IMG/VR virus record: IMGVR_UViG_3300021479_000013
Coordinates: 18,400 to 82,399 of that record
Direction: 5' to 3' (one strand)
Origin: a virus
DNA: 64,000 nucleotides
The translations under genes and the position numbers were made by a program. The first letter of the stretch is position 1. The number at the start of each line of letters is the position of its first letter. The notes beneath the pieces were generated by a model that saw only the letters and a program-made list of their open reading frames with translations, made no database searches and was not told where the DNA came from. This document shows, in pieces, positions 8,603 through 16,788 of the stretch.

Positions 8603-10641
8603 TCATCACCTCCGAAGTTCATATCTCGGAGCATCCTAACCATCTTCGGGTCGCCCTTGCAGCCCCGGCCCTCTTCTACGATGTAGTGCTCTTGCACCAG
8701 TGAGTAAAAAGACTTCCGCCAAACCGTCAGACCGAATTTCCAGGCGTTCAGCGCGCGCTCCACGTCTCGTTTTTCCATCGTGCCGCCGTTCTTTCTGAGC
8801 AGCCGGATGACGCCTTGTTGAATAGCGGACTCGTCGTTCTTGGCCTCGAAGGTCATGAGGTAGTCTTTGACAGACTCCTCGTACTTGACCATCTCGATGC
8901 CGCGAGCTACACAGTCTTCGTCTATTTCTTCAAGACCCAAATCAATGCTAAAATACAAACTCCATTTTTCCGCTCGCGCTGCGGTACGGTTGCCGTAGAC
9001 TTCCAAGATACGTTGTAGCGGGGTCTTGTCGAAGAACTGGTACGTGCCCTTCGTAACCGCCGCGTCGATCACCTTGCGGGTCGCCAGAGCTGCCTCTTGG
9101 TAGTTTACAGCGTGCTCCAGCTTCAGCGGCGGAAGTGTCTTCGGTTCCAGAACCCAGGTGAATCGGTCGTTCAGTCCTGTGTCTTCCCCGGCCAGCTGAG
9201 ACCACAGTTCCGAAAACTTCTTATCAGTGGTCGCTGTAATGAGAGACGCGCAGTAAGTATTCGGGTCGATATTGAACGTGTCCTTCTTGCTCTTGATGGA
9301 GTTTGCGAAGTTGCCCGAGTCGTACAGCTTCAGCAACGCGCTGCTCATCCCGCTGCCCTCGATGCGGGCCTTCCCGACCAGGGATGACAGCTCATCGTAA
9401 AAGAGGACCGCGTTCTTGCAGTTGGTCCGCATCATGTCCGTACCCAAACCTTCCGGACTGCCCGCCTCCCACACGAGAGACTTACCGTCCGCGTTCTTAA
9501 TGTTCTTGGAGTACATCGAGAGCACGCTGGCGTAATCGAGAAACTTCATCGCGTCCTTGATCGAAGACGACTTGTTCGCGCGGCCCTTCTTGCCGATCAT
9601 TACCAGATAGAAGCTGGGCTTCCAAGACGCGTAAGGGACGTTGACCTTGGTAGCAAGGTAGTTCATCATCATCACCGCTGTCGGCATCCACATAAAGTAG
9701 TCGATGCGCGAGTTGCTCTCGCAGTAAGGCTTCACAAAACCCTCATATATGCTTGTTCCAAAAAGAACGTGACGAGGGAAAACTGGATATTCAATCGGGT
9801 CGAAGTTTAACGTCTCCTCGGGCTCTACTACTTCCAGCGGTGCTTGTTCCTGATTCAGCACAAGGCTCTTGTCTTCACCTGGGGGGAAGCTGGTGCAGAT
9901 AGACTTAGACATCTGAATAACTTTGCTGTCGTCAATCGGCTCTTCGCACTGCTCGTGAACTATGCGTAACAGCGCGACCTTGATCTCTTCTTGTGTTAAA
10001 CCTGCGTGCCGCAGCCGTCCGGCCTGGGATAGCATGAATCCGTGTATGCCGCCGTGCGCTACCTTGCCGCGCTCGTTGCGTGGTGCGTCTATTACCGTGG
10101 CCGTGCTCTGCTTTTGAATCTTCTGTGATATCAGCCACTGCACCAGCCACTCGGGGGCCTCAGCAATCGGCGTGTTCCAGTTCATCGCGGTGTAAGGCTG
10201 CCCGGTGTCCGGATGAATAGAGCCAGGGCCGACTACGTATTCTCTGTTTGTGCGGACAGACCAGTCCTGACCTATAACATACGTTTGAGAAAGATTGGGT
10301 AAATTCTTTGACGCATTGTTGTGTCTGAAATAATAATGACCCCGGCCAGGTCGGGAGCGCACACTGAAAGTTAGGGGCATTGTCTGCCCTGTATCTTTCT
10401 GCATTCGAGGGAGTACGTCCTTGGAGTCTGTTTCGAAGAACCAGATACCGTTCTCTTCTGCGCGCGCAACGCAAGCGACGTTGCAGTTGGGGTGTTGGTG
10501 GTCCCAGACGGCGATTTGATCTAAGTCGGTTGTTGCTGTGGTAGGAAAGTCTGGTAAGAATGCTGCCTTTGTTCCGGGGCGCACTGGTGTGACGGGTACA
10601 CCAAGCTTTGCAAGCGGTTCGGCTATCTCTCTAAAACCCAT
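8599..10641 (-). CDS. PrimPol primase fused to a hexameric-type helicase domain
   Basis: 680 aa. Residues 1-190 form a bifunctional primase/polymerase (AEP) domain: R-P-G-T-K-A near 21, W-F-F-E-T-D-S-K near 68, G-R-G-H-Y-Y-F near 100 and G-P-G-S-I-H-P-D-T-G near 138. The usual first Asp of the D-x-D pair reads Glu. Residues 300-560 form a DUF3987-like helicase core: M-I-G-K-K-G-R-A-N-K-S-S as a degenerate Walker A, V-L-F-Y-D-E-L-S Walker B, S-L-I-T-A-T-T, and L-N-D-R-F-T-W. It would prime and open the phage fork, and is co-transcribed with the split polymerase. Confidence 0.85.
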   Translation of the reverse strand: MGFREIAEPLAKLGVPVTPVRPGTKAAFLPDFPTTATTDLDQIAVWDHQHPNCNVACVARAEENGIWFFETDSKDVLPRMQKDTGQTMPLTFSVRSRPGRGHYYFRHNNASKNLPNLSQTYVIGQDWSVRTNREYVVGPGSIHPDTGQPYTAMNWNTPIAEAPEWLVQWLISQKIQKQSTATVIDAPRNERGKVAHGGIHGFMLSQAGRLRHAGLTQEEIKVALLRIVHEQCEEPIDDSKVIQMSKSICTSFPPGEDKSLVLNQEQAPLEVVEPEETLNFDPIEYPVFPRHVLFGTSIYEGFVKPYCESNSRIDYFMWMPTAVMMMNYLATKVNVPYASWKPSFYLVMIGKKGRANKSSSIKDAMKFLDYASVLSMYSKNIKNADGKSLVWEAGSPEGLGTDMMRTNCKNAVLFYDELSSLVGKARIEGSGMSSALLKLYDSGNFANSIKSKKDTFNIDPNTYCASLITATTDKKFSELWSQLAGEDTGLNDRFTWVLEPKTLPPLKLEHAVNYQEAALATRKVIDAAVTKGTYQFFDKTPLQRILEVYGNRTAARAEKWSLYFSIDLGLEEIDEDCVARGIEMVKYEESVKDYLMTFEAKNDESAIQQGVIRLLRKNGGTMEKRDVERALNAWKFGLTVWRKSFYSLVQEHYIVEEGRGCKGDPKMVRMLRDMNFGGDE

Positions 10642-10658
10642 GTGCCCTCGATTCGAAT

Positions 10659-10689
10659 ATTATACCACGCGCTCTGGCGTGGGCGTCAA
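10659..10689 (-). promoter_or_regulatory. promoter for the primase-polymerase operon
   Basis: A perfect TATAAT (10664-10659) with an extended -10 TGG. TTGACG is present at 10689-10684, with a long 19-nt spacer. The transcript would begin about 12 nt before the primase ATG at 10641. Confidence 0.7.
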
Positions 10690-10732
10690 GCCTTATTTTC
10701 GGTTGGCTTTCACCGTTTCGAGGAGGAAACTC

Positions 10733-11362
10733 TTAGAACGCTTCGTTAGAAGCGGGCGGCTGGTTGAAAGACACGGTATTCGGCTGTCCAGGCTGTTGCT
10801 GCTGCTGAGGCTGGAACTGTTGGGGCTGTTGGGGAATCGCGTACGTCTGTACGGGGCGGCCCTGGGGTCCAGCTTGGGTCTTTACTCGGTCCTTGGCGCG
10901 AACGAAGCCCTGAGGCGTTCCTGGCGCGATCTGGCCTGGTGCTAGCGGCATCAGCCCGACGACGTTAGAGAAGAAGTCGCCCGGTTTGGCTGGGTTCGGT
11001 TCTTTGGTGAGGAGCAGCCCGTTGGAGCGGCCCATCAGAAGCTTTTCCAAGTCCTGTGTGGACGAGATGAGCGGCGGTGCGCCGTTCAACACGCTGTATA
11101 CGATCTTGAACAGATTGCGAAAGAGAGGCTGAGAAGACTTCTCGCTCATCGATGCCGTCGGGAATACCGTGGCTTCGAGCTGCTTTCCTTCCGGGTCCAA
11201 CGCGGGCGCGCCGTTCGGGAGGTTGAGAGCCCAGACGATGCGAACCTTGTCCTTGGGACCGAATGAGGTTTGGACCTTCGGCATGTCAACGACGTCGATA
11301 ATCGTGCCGATGTACATACCCGGTTCCGGTTTGAAAAATACCCTGCCTTGCGTGATTTCCAT
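10733..11362 (-). CDS. candidate phage ssDNA-binding protein
   Basis: 209 aa. Residues 1-140 look like an OB-fold protein of the phage replication type: G-M-Y-I-G-T-I-I-D-V-V-D, then F-G-P-K-D-K-V-R-I-V-W and a G-R-S-N-G-L segment. The last 60 residues are Gln/Pro-rich and end in N-E-A-F, like the flexible tail and acidic-aromatic tip of SSB proteins. It lies between the exonuclease and the primase operon. The assignment rests on fold-like features and context, not on a diagnostic motif. Confidence 0.55.
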   Translation of the reverse strand: MEITQGRVFFKPEPGMYIGTIIDVVDMPKVQTSFGPKDKVRIVWALNLPNGAPALDPEGKQLEATVFPTASMSEKSSQPLFRNLFKIVYSVLNGAPPLISSTQDLEKLLMGRSNGLLLTKEPNPAKPGDFFSNVVGLMPLAPGQIAPGTPQGFVRAKDRVKTQAGPQGRPVQTYAIPQQPQQFQPQQQQQPGQPNTVSFNQPPASNEAF

Positions 11363-11393
11363 GTTCCATCCTTGTGCGCTGTGCGCGTCTATT

Positions 11394-12116
11394 TTACTGC
11401 TGGTCTTCCAGTTCCTCCGGTAGGAGGTCTAGAACTTGTAATGAAAACTCGTTGTTGACCTTGGTCGCCAGGTCGTTAAGGTCGATCTCTTTTACGGCCT
11501 TCCACCAGATGCGATGGTCGTTGTTCCAGCGAAACTTGTGCCTCTTAGCCGCCTTGTTATTGCTGAAGTCTTGTTTCGATTGTACAACAAGCATCGGGCT
11601 CTTCGCGCGCTCTAATACTACTTCGAAGGAAAACTTTGCCACCAGCCGAAGCATTGCGCCGACGTCCGCGCCTGCCTCGTGCGCGTCATAATAAATCCCG
11701 AGCTTTGCACACATCGTAATTAATTCTTGGCCTTTCATAGGCACGTCGGTGAAGGGATCGATAAGCAGCTTATCTGGAAAATCTTTCTTGACTCGTTTGG
11801 CCCAAGCCTGGCACATAGGCACGTCAAAACGGTGGCCGTTGAAGGCTACGATAGCCTCTGCCTTGTCCATGAAGTACATCATCTCGTCGAACGCTTCGCT
11901 GGGCTCGTATCCGAAGTTGTCGACCATGCTCTGGGTGATGCCTGTAATTTCTGTAATCTCATCTGTAACGGGGACGCCGTCGGACTTGATTAAGAGAGCG
12001 CGGGTATCTAGACTGCGGTTATATTTTGTCGTCCACAAGGCGATGCCGACTTCTATTGGGCGGTCTTGCACCTTGTCGAGTCCCGTGCTCTCTATGTCGA
12101 AACCTGCTAGAATCAT
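11394..12116 (-). CDS. DnaQ-like DEDDh 3'-5' exonuclease
   Basis: 240 aa. Exo I F-D-I-E-S-T-G-L (6-13), Exo II A-F-N-G-H-R-F-D-V-P near 94 and Exo III H-E-A-G-A-D-V-G-A near 146 form a complete DEDDh site. The C-terminal part (N-D-H-R-I-W-W-K-A-V-K) is an additional domain. It is a separate exonuclease, not the polymerase proofreader, which is already in the split PolA gene; it may process recombination or RNA intermediates. Confidence 0.88.
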   Translation of the reverse strand: MILAGFDIESTGLDKVQDRPIEVGIALWTTKYNRSLDTRALLIKSDGVPVTDEITEITGITQSMVDNFGYEPSEAFDEMMYFMDKAEAIVAFNGHRFDVPMCQAWAKRVKKDFPDKLLIDPFTDVPMKGQELITMCAKLGIYYDAHEAGADVGAMLRLVAKFSFEVVLERAKSPMLVVQSKQDFSNNKAAKRHKFRWNNDHRIWWKAVKEIDLNDLATKVNNEFSLQVLDLLPEELEDQQ

Positions 12117-12151
12117 TTTGTCCCTTTCATTGGCTCACCGAGCAGTGGCAT

Positions 12152-12502
12152 CTATTGTTTCACCGGCTCGTCGCCGTTTTCCAAGCGCTCGACGCCGTCT
12201 GTGTCGGGCATGGTCATCTCGCCTGTCATCGGAAAAATCGAGACGTCCATCTTGACAATCCACTTCATCGGAACGATCATGCGGTCGGCTGGCATCTTCA
12301 TTATATCGATCAAAGCGCCCTGGTCCCGCTGGCATATCATCGCCTGCATTCTCACGAACGCGCCAGCTTGGGCCTCGATAGCCTCGTCGTACATCTTGGC
12401 GTCGTAGCCTTTCATTAAGAGGAAGGCGTAAATCACCGGGGGCAGGCCGTTCGCCTGCCCGTCCGTTGATATGTGTCCGTTGAACCTGATTGCGTGGTCC
12501 AT
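12152..12502 (-). CDS. hypothetical protein, 116 aa
   Basis: A Met-rich alpha/beta protein with E-A-I-E-A-Q-A-G-A-F-V-R-M-Q and W-I-V-K-M-D-V-S-I-F-P. Its ATG overlaps the end of the zinc-site protein upstream (12502), so the two are made together. No domain recognised. It is followed after 36 nt by the exonuclease. Confidence 0.7.
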   Translation of the reverse strand: MDHAIRFNGHISTDGQANGLPPVIYAFLLMKGYDAKMYDEAIEAQAGAFVRMQAMICQRDQGALIDIMKMPADRMIVPMKWIVKMDVSIFPMTGEMTMPDTDGVERLENGDEPVKQ

Positions 12503-12852
12503 TAGCTCAGTTGGACTTTCGCGGGATGCCCGCTCTTGATTGCTTCGTTAGTCTGGCGCGCGTGCGCGGCTGCTTGTGCGGCCTGGGCGATAGCTGCCTG
12601 GTTGCCTGCTACGAGCTTGGGCTGTTCCAGAATGTTGTGAACGCCCGTGCTGATTGCCTTGACTTCGCATACGTCCGAGCAGTACACCAAATTTCGTCCG
12701 TCGGCAGTCTGTGTCACGCGGGTCGCGCGCAGCCAGACGTTCTCGGGTAGCTCAAACGTTTCCTTCTCTGCCTTACGGTCGTACATGATTCCTTTGGTGC
12801 ACTCGGGGCCGTCACAAGAGATTGCCCTGATCTGACTGTCTACGATTCCCAT
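12502..12852 (-). CDS. hypothetical protein with a four-Cys metal site
   Basis: 116 aa. C-D-G-P-E-C near residue 13 and Y-C-S-D-V-C near 57 would bind zinc; between them is a beta-rich core (W-L-R-A-T-R-V-T-Q-T). The C-terminal half is Ala/Gln-rich and probably helical (A-I-A-Q-A-A-Q-A-A-A). An SD sequence lies upstream of 12852. The role is unknown. Confidence 0.7.
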   Translation of the reverse strand: MGIVDSQIRAISCDGPECTKGIMYDRKAEKETFELPENVWLRATRVTQTADGRNLVYCSDVCEVKAISTGVHNILEQPKLVAGNQAAIAQAAQAAAHARQTNEAIKSGHPAKVQLS

Positions 12853-12865
12853 TTTTATTTCTCCT

Positions 12866-13417
12866 TTAAAGCTGCTGCCCGCCGTCGAAAAGTATGTCGT
12901 AGAATCTTTCTAGGAACAATTGCTTGTTCACCCGGAAGGATGTCTCCACGATATTTACGTCGGCTGCTAGCTTGTCCTTGCTCCACGAATTCTTCCACTC
13001 GGTCGTCGGCATGATCTGCGCTTTCTCAGCGTAAAGCATTTGATTGTCGATCTCGTGGATTATCTCCGGGTCCTTCTCGTCCAACCCGAATCTGTTATAA
13101 ATCATCCCTTGAATTGGGGCCTCGATCTTTCGGTACTCGACGCCTGCGGGGGTGAAGTGTTTCAAAGGCCTATTTACATCTCCTATGTATGTTTCGCTCG
13201 CGTCATGAAGGAGGAATCGGAGAGCGTACCACTTCGGCACGAGGTAGCTGCCGAGTCGGCTGTGCTGCGATACCGGGTACGGAAAGCGGCAGTGGCCTGT
13301 AAACCTGTTGCACTGGCTAGACGAGTGCGCGATATCCTCGATGCACACCATCTCCGGAGTCGGCTCCAGTATGTCGAAGTACAATCCGGTCGAGGTGACT
13401 ATCGTCGCTTGGCTCAA
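12866..13417 (-). CDS. HD-domain phosphohydrolase (YfbR-like nucleotidase)
   Basis: 183 aa, TTG start with GAGGACGG upstream. Histidines in S-Q-H-S-R-L-G near 51, the H-D pair in F-L-L-H-D-A-S near 70, and a distal Asp in G-D-V-N-R-P-L near 78 form a metal site; E-I-D-N-Q-M-L-Y-A-E follows near 124. This order fits HD-type dNMP 5'-nucleotidases such as YfbR, which feed dNTP synthesis. The first 73 residues are nearly identical to those of the gene at 13643-14236. Confidence 0.8.
   Translation of the reverse strand: MSQATIVTSTGLYFDILEPTPEMVCIEDIAHSSSQCNRFTGHCRFPYPVSQHSRLGSYLVPKWYALRFLLHDASETYIGDVNRPLKHFTPAGVEYRKIEAPIQGMIYNRFGLDEKDPEIIHEIDNQMLYAEKAQIMPTTEWKNSWSKDKLAADVNIVETSFRVNKQLFLERFYDILFDGGQQL
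13201..13417 (-). repeat. 217-bp direct repeat, copy A (HD-gene 5' end)
   Basis: Matches 14020-14236 in the same orientation with about 12 mismatches; the 110 or so bases next to the start codons are identical. It covers the start codon and the first 72 codons of the HD-domain gene. Confidence 0.95.
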
Positions 13418-13418
13418 C

Positions 13419-13631
13419 TTACCGTCCTCGTTCCTTTGCGTTTAATGGACGAAGTTCACCCGCGTAAAAGAACGGAGACAAAAACTCATCTCTCTTATTC
13501 TTGCCCGGCAAGTATCCGTCAGTGAAATAGTATTCTATGGTATGAATACGCCTTACGGCGCTGATGTACCGATAGTCTTTGTTGCCAGTTTTTCTAAGGG
13601 CTACAACTTGTCCTACCTTGAATGTCGTCAT
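13419..13631 (-). CDS. small SH3/KOW-like beta-barrel protein
   Basis: 70 aa: F-K-V-G-Q-V-V-A-L-R-K-T-G-N then Y-R-Y-I-S-A-V-R-R, a pattern like the small barrels at 18.7, 19.9 and 24.6 kb. Stop is 2 nt before the TTG of the HD gene. It sits between the two related HD genes, so the duplication spans it. Function unknown. Confidence 0.6.
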   Translation of the reverse strand: MTTFKVGQVVALRKTGNKDYRYISAVRRIHTIEYYFTDGYLPGKNKRDEFLSPFFYAGELRPLNAKERGR

Positions 13632-13642
13632 TATTTATCCTT

Positions 13643-14236
13643 TTAATTCTCTGAGTTTAACTTCCCTGCGTACTCCAAACTTACCAGGTCCCAGTAAAGA
13701 GATAGCGTTTTAATTTTCAATTGCTCCAAAGTTCCATTGTTGTCGATAACGTAGTTCGCCATCTCTTTCGTTACAGAGCATGACGTTGAAGGCTCCGGTG
13801 ATACGTGCTTGCTGCGGTCGACCCATATGCTGTAGTCGAATAGGCGCTCGTCGCGCACTGCGTTTAGTTCCACCTCGCTGCGCATGCCGACGTAGATGTC
13901 GTTATCCGCGTAAATCTCCCTGGCGAGCCGAGCCGCGTCCGGCGTATTGAAGGCCTTGATCTGCTCGTACCAGTCTTGACGGTGGTTAACACGGTCGGCG
14001 TAGCACTCGTCCAGGCTCGCGTCGTGCAGGAGGAAGCGGAGAGCGTACTTCATCGGCACGAGAAAGCTTCCGAGTCGGCTGTGCTGCGATACAGGGTACG
14101 GAAAGCGGCAGTGGCCCGTAAATCTGTTGCACTGGCTAGACGAGTGCGCGATATCCTCGATGCACACCATCTCCGGAGTCGGCTCCAGTATGTCGAAGTA
14201 CAATCCGGTCGAGGTGACTATCGTCGCTTGGCTCAC
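13643..14236 (-). CDS. chimeric protein: HD-domain N-terminus joined to a kinase-like C-terminus
   Basis: 197 aa, GTG start overlapping the kinase stop. Residues 1-73 repeat the HD protein (Tyr to Phe, and Lys-Trp to Met-Lys changes) and break off right after F-L-L-H-D-A-S. The rest (C-Y-A-D-R-V-N-H-R, D-I-Y-V-G-M-R-S, I-W-V-D-R-S, Y-V-I-D-N-N-G-T-L) matches a phage deoxynucleotide-kinase-like family as I recall it, with no P-loop. So the HD metal site lacks its distal Asp and the kinase lacks its ATP site: it is probably inactive in both roles, or has a new one. Confidence 0.75.
   Translation of the reverse strand: MSQATIVTSTGLYFDILEPTPEMVCIEDIAHSSSQCNRFTGHCRFPYPVSQHSRLGSFLVPMKYALRFLLHDASLDECYADRVNHRQDWYEQIKAFNTPDAARLAREIYADNDIYVGMRSEVELNAVRDERLFDYSIWVDRSKHVSPEPSTSCSVTKEMANYVIDNNGTLEQLKIKTLSLYWDLVSLEYAGKLNSEN
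14020..14236 (-). repeat. 217-bp direct repeat, copy B (chimera 5' end)
   Basis: Partner of 13201-13417. Copy B starts with GTG, copy A with TTG; the difference falls in the first base of the start codon, just outside the identical run. Confidence 0.95.
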
Positions 14237-14802
14237 TTGGTTCCCATAGTTTTCAGGTAGTGGACCAACGTAATCGCTTGCTCTTCGAAGAGCGCTACGT
14301 GCCCGTGCATGTTGCAGAGGATGGAGTCGAACGCGTAACTGTCTAGCTCGATCTCGCTTTGATGATTGCTAGGACGGTCTGACGCTATAAGCCGTCTGCC
14401 GAGTTCGTCGTATCTTTTAATGTCCACGATGTGCGCGCCTAGTTTCTTCAGTCCGTCAGCCTCGTTGAGGTAGCGAACGTCGGAGAATATTACAACGCCT
14501 GCAGTTGGGTCGATCTTTTTAATGCCCTGGTCGAACCAAAAGTTTTCGCCGTTCTGATACCGCTTGGTAGCGCCGACGTCCTGCAGAAGAGGCGCGTCCT
14601 TCCCTATCATGCCATATTCCTTCCTGCACACATCATACAGAGAGTCCGCGAAGCCTATGCCTTGCACTGTAGGCGAAGCGGTCTTGAGACCGTGTTTACG
14701 CTGCATCTCTCTCATCGCGTCGTAGTAGTTCTTAACCGCGTCGACGAACGTTCCCTTGCCCTGACGTGCCTTGTGGCCGAGTCCGATTATGATCTGTGTC
14801 AT
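14233..14802 (-). CDS. deoxynucleoside monophosphate kinase
   Basis: 189 aa. The P-loop is G-L-G-H-K-A-R-Q-G-K-G-T-F (7-19), longer than a standard Walker A but typical of T4-type dNMP kinases. V-V-I-F-S-D-V-R-Y near 104, a basic lid segment and S-N-H-Q-S-E-I-E-L follow. It would phosphorylate dNMPs, next to the HD nucleotidase. The stop overlaps the chimera start (GTGA), so expression is coupled. Confidence 0.85.
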   Translation of the reverse strand: MTQIIIGLGHKARQGKGTFVDAVKNYYDAMREMQRKHGLKTASPTVQGIGFADSLYDVCRKEYGMIGKDAPLLQDVGATKRYQNGENFWFDQGIKKIDPTAGVVIFSDVRYLNEADGLKKLGAHIVDIKRYDELGRRLIASDRPSNHQSEIELDSYAFDSILCNMHGHVALFEEQAITLVHYLKTMGTK

Positions 14803-14803
14803 G

Positions 14804-15061
14804 TTATTCTCCCGATTCCATTTCCTGCCGACGTTTCAGTCTGGCGTGGTAGAACAAGTCTAACATATGTGTGCCGACTTCGATAGCCTTATTTTCTTTC
14901 ATCTGGTGCTGCTTCGCTAGGTGCCCGATCAGCGAGAGCGCGAAGCCTGTGCCTAAATACTTGTGGCAGTCCTTGCAATCGATCACGCCGTACTCGGGCA
15001 GCTCGATCTGAATAGGCTGGACCTTGGGTCCGAATATCCAGCGGTGAACCATTGATAGCAT
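14804..15061 (-). CDS. C2H2-like zinc-finger small protein
   Basis: 85 aa. C-K-D-C near residue 29, then G-H-L-A-K-Q-H, a two-Cys two-His spacing. Ahead of it is a hydrophobic strand (I-E-L-P-E-Y-G-V-I). It starts where the 62-aa gene stops (15061). Function unknown. Confidence 0.7.
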   Translation of the reverse strand: MLSMVHRWIFGPKVQPIQIELPEYGVIDCKDCHKYLGTGFALSLIGHLAKQHQMKENKAIEVGTHMLDLFYHARLKRRQEMESGE

Positions 15062-15249
15062 TAAAGCGCCTCCACTGCCTGGTAGATTACAACGTACCGT
15101 TCCGATATCCAGTTGCCTTGTGCCATTACTGCCATCTGTACAGTCACATTTATTACTTCAAAATGCTGTTCGCTGCCGTGTTGATAAACAAACGCGTTCA
15201 CCTGCTCCGCGCTGTTAAAAACCTTGGCGTAAGTTGCTGGGTTCTTCAT
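15061..15249 (-). CDS. hypothetical protein, 62 aa
   Basis: The start is ATG 15249 after GAGGGGAG; a longer reading from 15366 would overlap the upstream gene by 120 nt. It overlaps that gene by ATGA. It has F-N-S-A-E-Q-V-N-A-F-V-Y-Q-H and a beta-rich C-terminus. No family recognised. Confidence 0.65.
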   Translation of the reverse strand: MKNPATYAKVFNSAEQVNAFVYQHGSEQHFEVINVTVQMAVMAQGNWISERYVVIYQAVEAL

Positions 15250-15434
15250 GCTCCCCTCTTTGTTGCTTCCCTGATATCGTTCGGCTCCGAGCAGATGGAG
15301 CACGGTACTACCTTGCGCTCCGGGTTCAGGTCTGTGACCATCCAGAAGCCTGAGCACCGTTGACATCCCAGCTTGCCGTTGAAGTAGATCACGTTCTTCG
15401 GCTTCATATCTCGTTTCGGTTTACGTTCTTCCAT
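15246..15434 (-). CDS. zinc-ribbon small protein, 62 aa
   Basis: C-Q-R-C and C-S-I-C pairs 21 residues apart around a W-M-V-T-D-L-N-P-E-R core; very basic N-terminus. It starts at the metallophosphatase stop and overlaps the next gene by four bases. A nucleic-acid or protein-binding adaptor is possible. Confidence 0.7.
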   Translation of the reverse strand: MEERKPKRDMKPKNVIYFNGKLGCQRCSGFWMVTDLNPERKVVPCSICSEPNDIREATKRGA

Positions 15435-16300
15435 TACAGCCTCTTTCCACGCGCGTGCACGTTGACATCAATACGCCCGTCTTCTTGCAAGATTGCTACG
15501 CTGATTCCACGGTTGCCTGGTCCCATGCGCATCTTCGCCGCGTATCCGCCGAAGTACCTCAAGTACGAGGGGCTGATAATGGCTACGGTGTTGCGCTCGT
15601 ATGCGGAGCCGTCCGGCGCATACTCGATCTGATAGATGATGTCGACCATAGGCTGGTGAAGGTGCCCGGTCCAGAGGAGGTCTGCGCGCGCCCAGGTCAG
15701 TTCTTTCCTGGCGCTGTTACGCTGCGCGCCCGGTGTCTGCGCGCCGCCTGCGCCGTGGTGCGCGACCAAGCGAAACCGATTGCCGCGCCACTTAAGCTGA
15801 GCGAAGCAGTAGTCGGAGAAGTACGGCACTTGCAGATTATCTGCTAGCCGGTGGCCGCTGGAAACGCCGCACGCCTTGCTGCTTCGGTCTTCGTGATTAC
15901 CCGGAAGGGAGAAAAGCATCTTGTGCTGGATTGGCGCGAGCATCTTCGTTGCGGAGAGAATCTGCTCCTCATTCGACATAGGCGTGTGGCCCATCTTCGG
16001 GTCTGTCACGTTCTCGATCATGTCGCCGCCGTTCCACGTTAGAACGTTCGGAGTCTTGGCAATCCAATCTCGGTGCTTCAAGAAGAGCTTCTCGTCGAAT
16101 TCCCTGCTACCGATATGGACGTCGTAGAGGGGCGCGAGCTGAACGCAGTCCCAGCTATCCGGGATGTTGACAACCAATTCGGGAAACTCGCTTTCCGGTC
16201 GGACGATTCGGAAGGGGCGCTTGCCGAAGGTCTCTTGAATCTCCTCAATCTCGGTGAGGTAGTCCTTCTCGATAATCTCAACTGTCTTGGTTGCCTTCAT
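15434..16300 (-). CDS. calcineurin-like metallophosphatase
   Basis: 288 aa. D-V-H-I-G near 58, G-G-D-M near 89, L-P-G-N-H-E-D near 139, V-A-H-H-G near 183 and G-H-L-H near 211 give the full two-metal site (D, H, D, N, H, H, H). The phage relatives are phosphoesterases whose substrate (DNA ends, cyclic or dinucleotides) is not known; the context is nucleotide metabolism. It is an SD-less start at the ATG 16300, with the Cys-rich gene 9 nt upstream. Confidence 0.85.
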   Translation of the reverse strand: MKATKTVEIIEKDYLTEIEEIQETFGKRPFRIVRPESEFPELVVNIPDSWDCVQLAPLYDVHIGSREFDEKLFLKHRDWIAKTPNVLTWNGGDMIENVTDPKMGHTPMSNEEQILSATKMLAPIQHKMLFSLPGNHEDRSSKACGVSSGHRLADNLQVPYFSDYCFAQLKWRGNRFRLVAHHGAGGAQTPGAQRNSARKELTWARADLLWTGHLHQPMVDIIYQIEYAPDGSAYERNTVAIISPSYLRYFGGYAAKMRMGPGNRGISVAILQEDGRIDVNVHARGKRL

Positions 16301-16308
16301 CTTTTCTC

Positions 16309-16725
16309 CTATCTGATTCCAAGTCTCATTCTTAAAATTTCTGAAATGCTCTTTCGTCGGGTCGGGTTCTTGGCGTAACGGGCCATTCTCTTCCTATCCC
16401 TGACTTTTTCTCCGTATTTATGATAACTTCTTCTGGTCGACGGACTTACGGCTCCATCGGACCTTCTATTACAGCAAGAAGAGCATTTCTTAGCGCCACC
16501 GTATACATAAGCGCTGCGGTTACACCGACGACCAGGGTGGAAAGTACAACAAATAATTTCTTTGTCCCATCTTAGTGATCTTCTCTTTTTTGATTTTGGG
16601 CCCTTGTGATACCCAGTACAACATGTGGAGCACATAGTTGTACGATTTCCTGCCCGCCACCTGCTTGGCACAATAGGCTTCCCGTGAATTCTGCAAGGCC
16701 TTTTTTCTGGTGGTGGAATATCCAT
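16309..16725 (-). CDS. Cys-rich, AT-rich insertion-type protein
   Basis: 138 aa from ATG 16725 after AAAGGAAG. Contains C-R-I-H-G-K-P, C-S-T-C-C-T-G-Y-H, C-C-T-F-H-P-G-R-R-C and C-S-S-C-C-N-R-R: several zinc-knuckle-like groups in a very basic chain. The C-H arrangement recalls the zinc part of phage mobile nucleases without a clear HNH. It has its own consensus promoter and a base composition unlike its neighbours, so it looks like a transferred unit. Not a known enzyme. Confidence 0.55.
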   Translation of the reverse strand: MDIPPPEKRPCRIHGKPIVPSRWRAGNRTTMCSTCCTGYHKGPKSKKRRSLRWDKEIICCTFHPGRRCNRSAYVYGGAKKCSSCCNRRSDGAVSPSTRRSYHKYGEKVRDRKRMARYAKNPTRRKSISEILRMRLGIR

Positions 16726-16751
16726 TAACTTCCTTTCCTGAATTCTTAAGA

Positions 16752-16780
16752 AGCCTACCATGTTCGCCTTGTTTTGTCAA
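16752..16780 (-). promoter_or_regulatory. promoter for the Cys-rich gene
   Basis: TTGACA (16780-16775), 17 nt, TAGGCT (16757-16752), minus strand, extended by TGG. It lies between two genes that run the same way. Confidence 0.75.
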
Positions 16781-16788
16781 GACTTATT

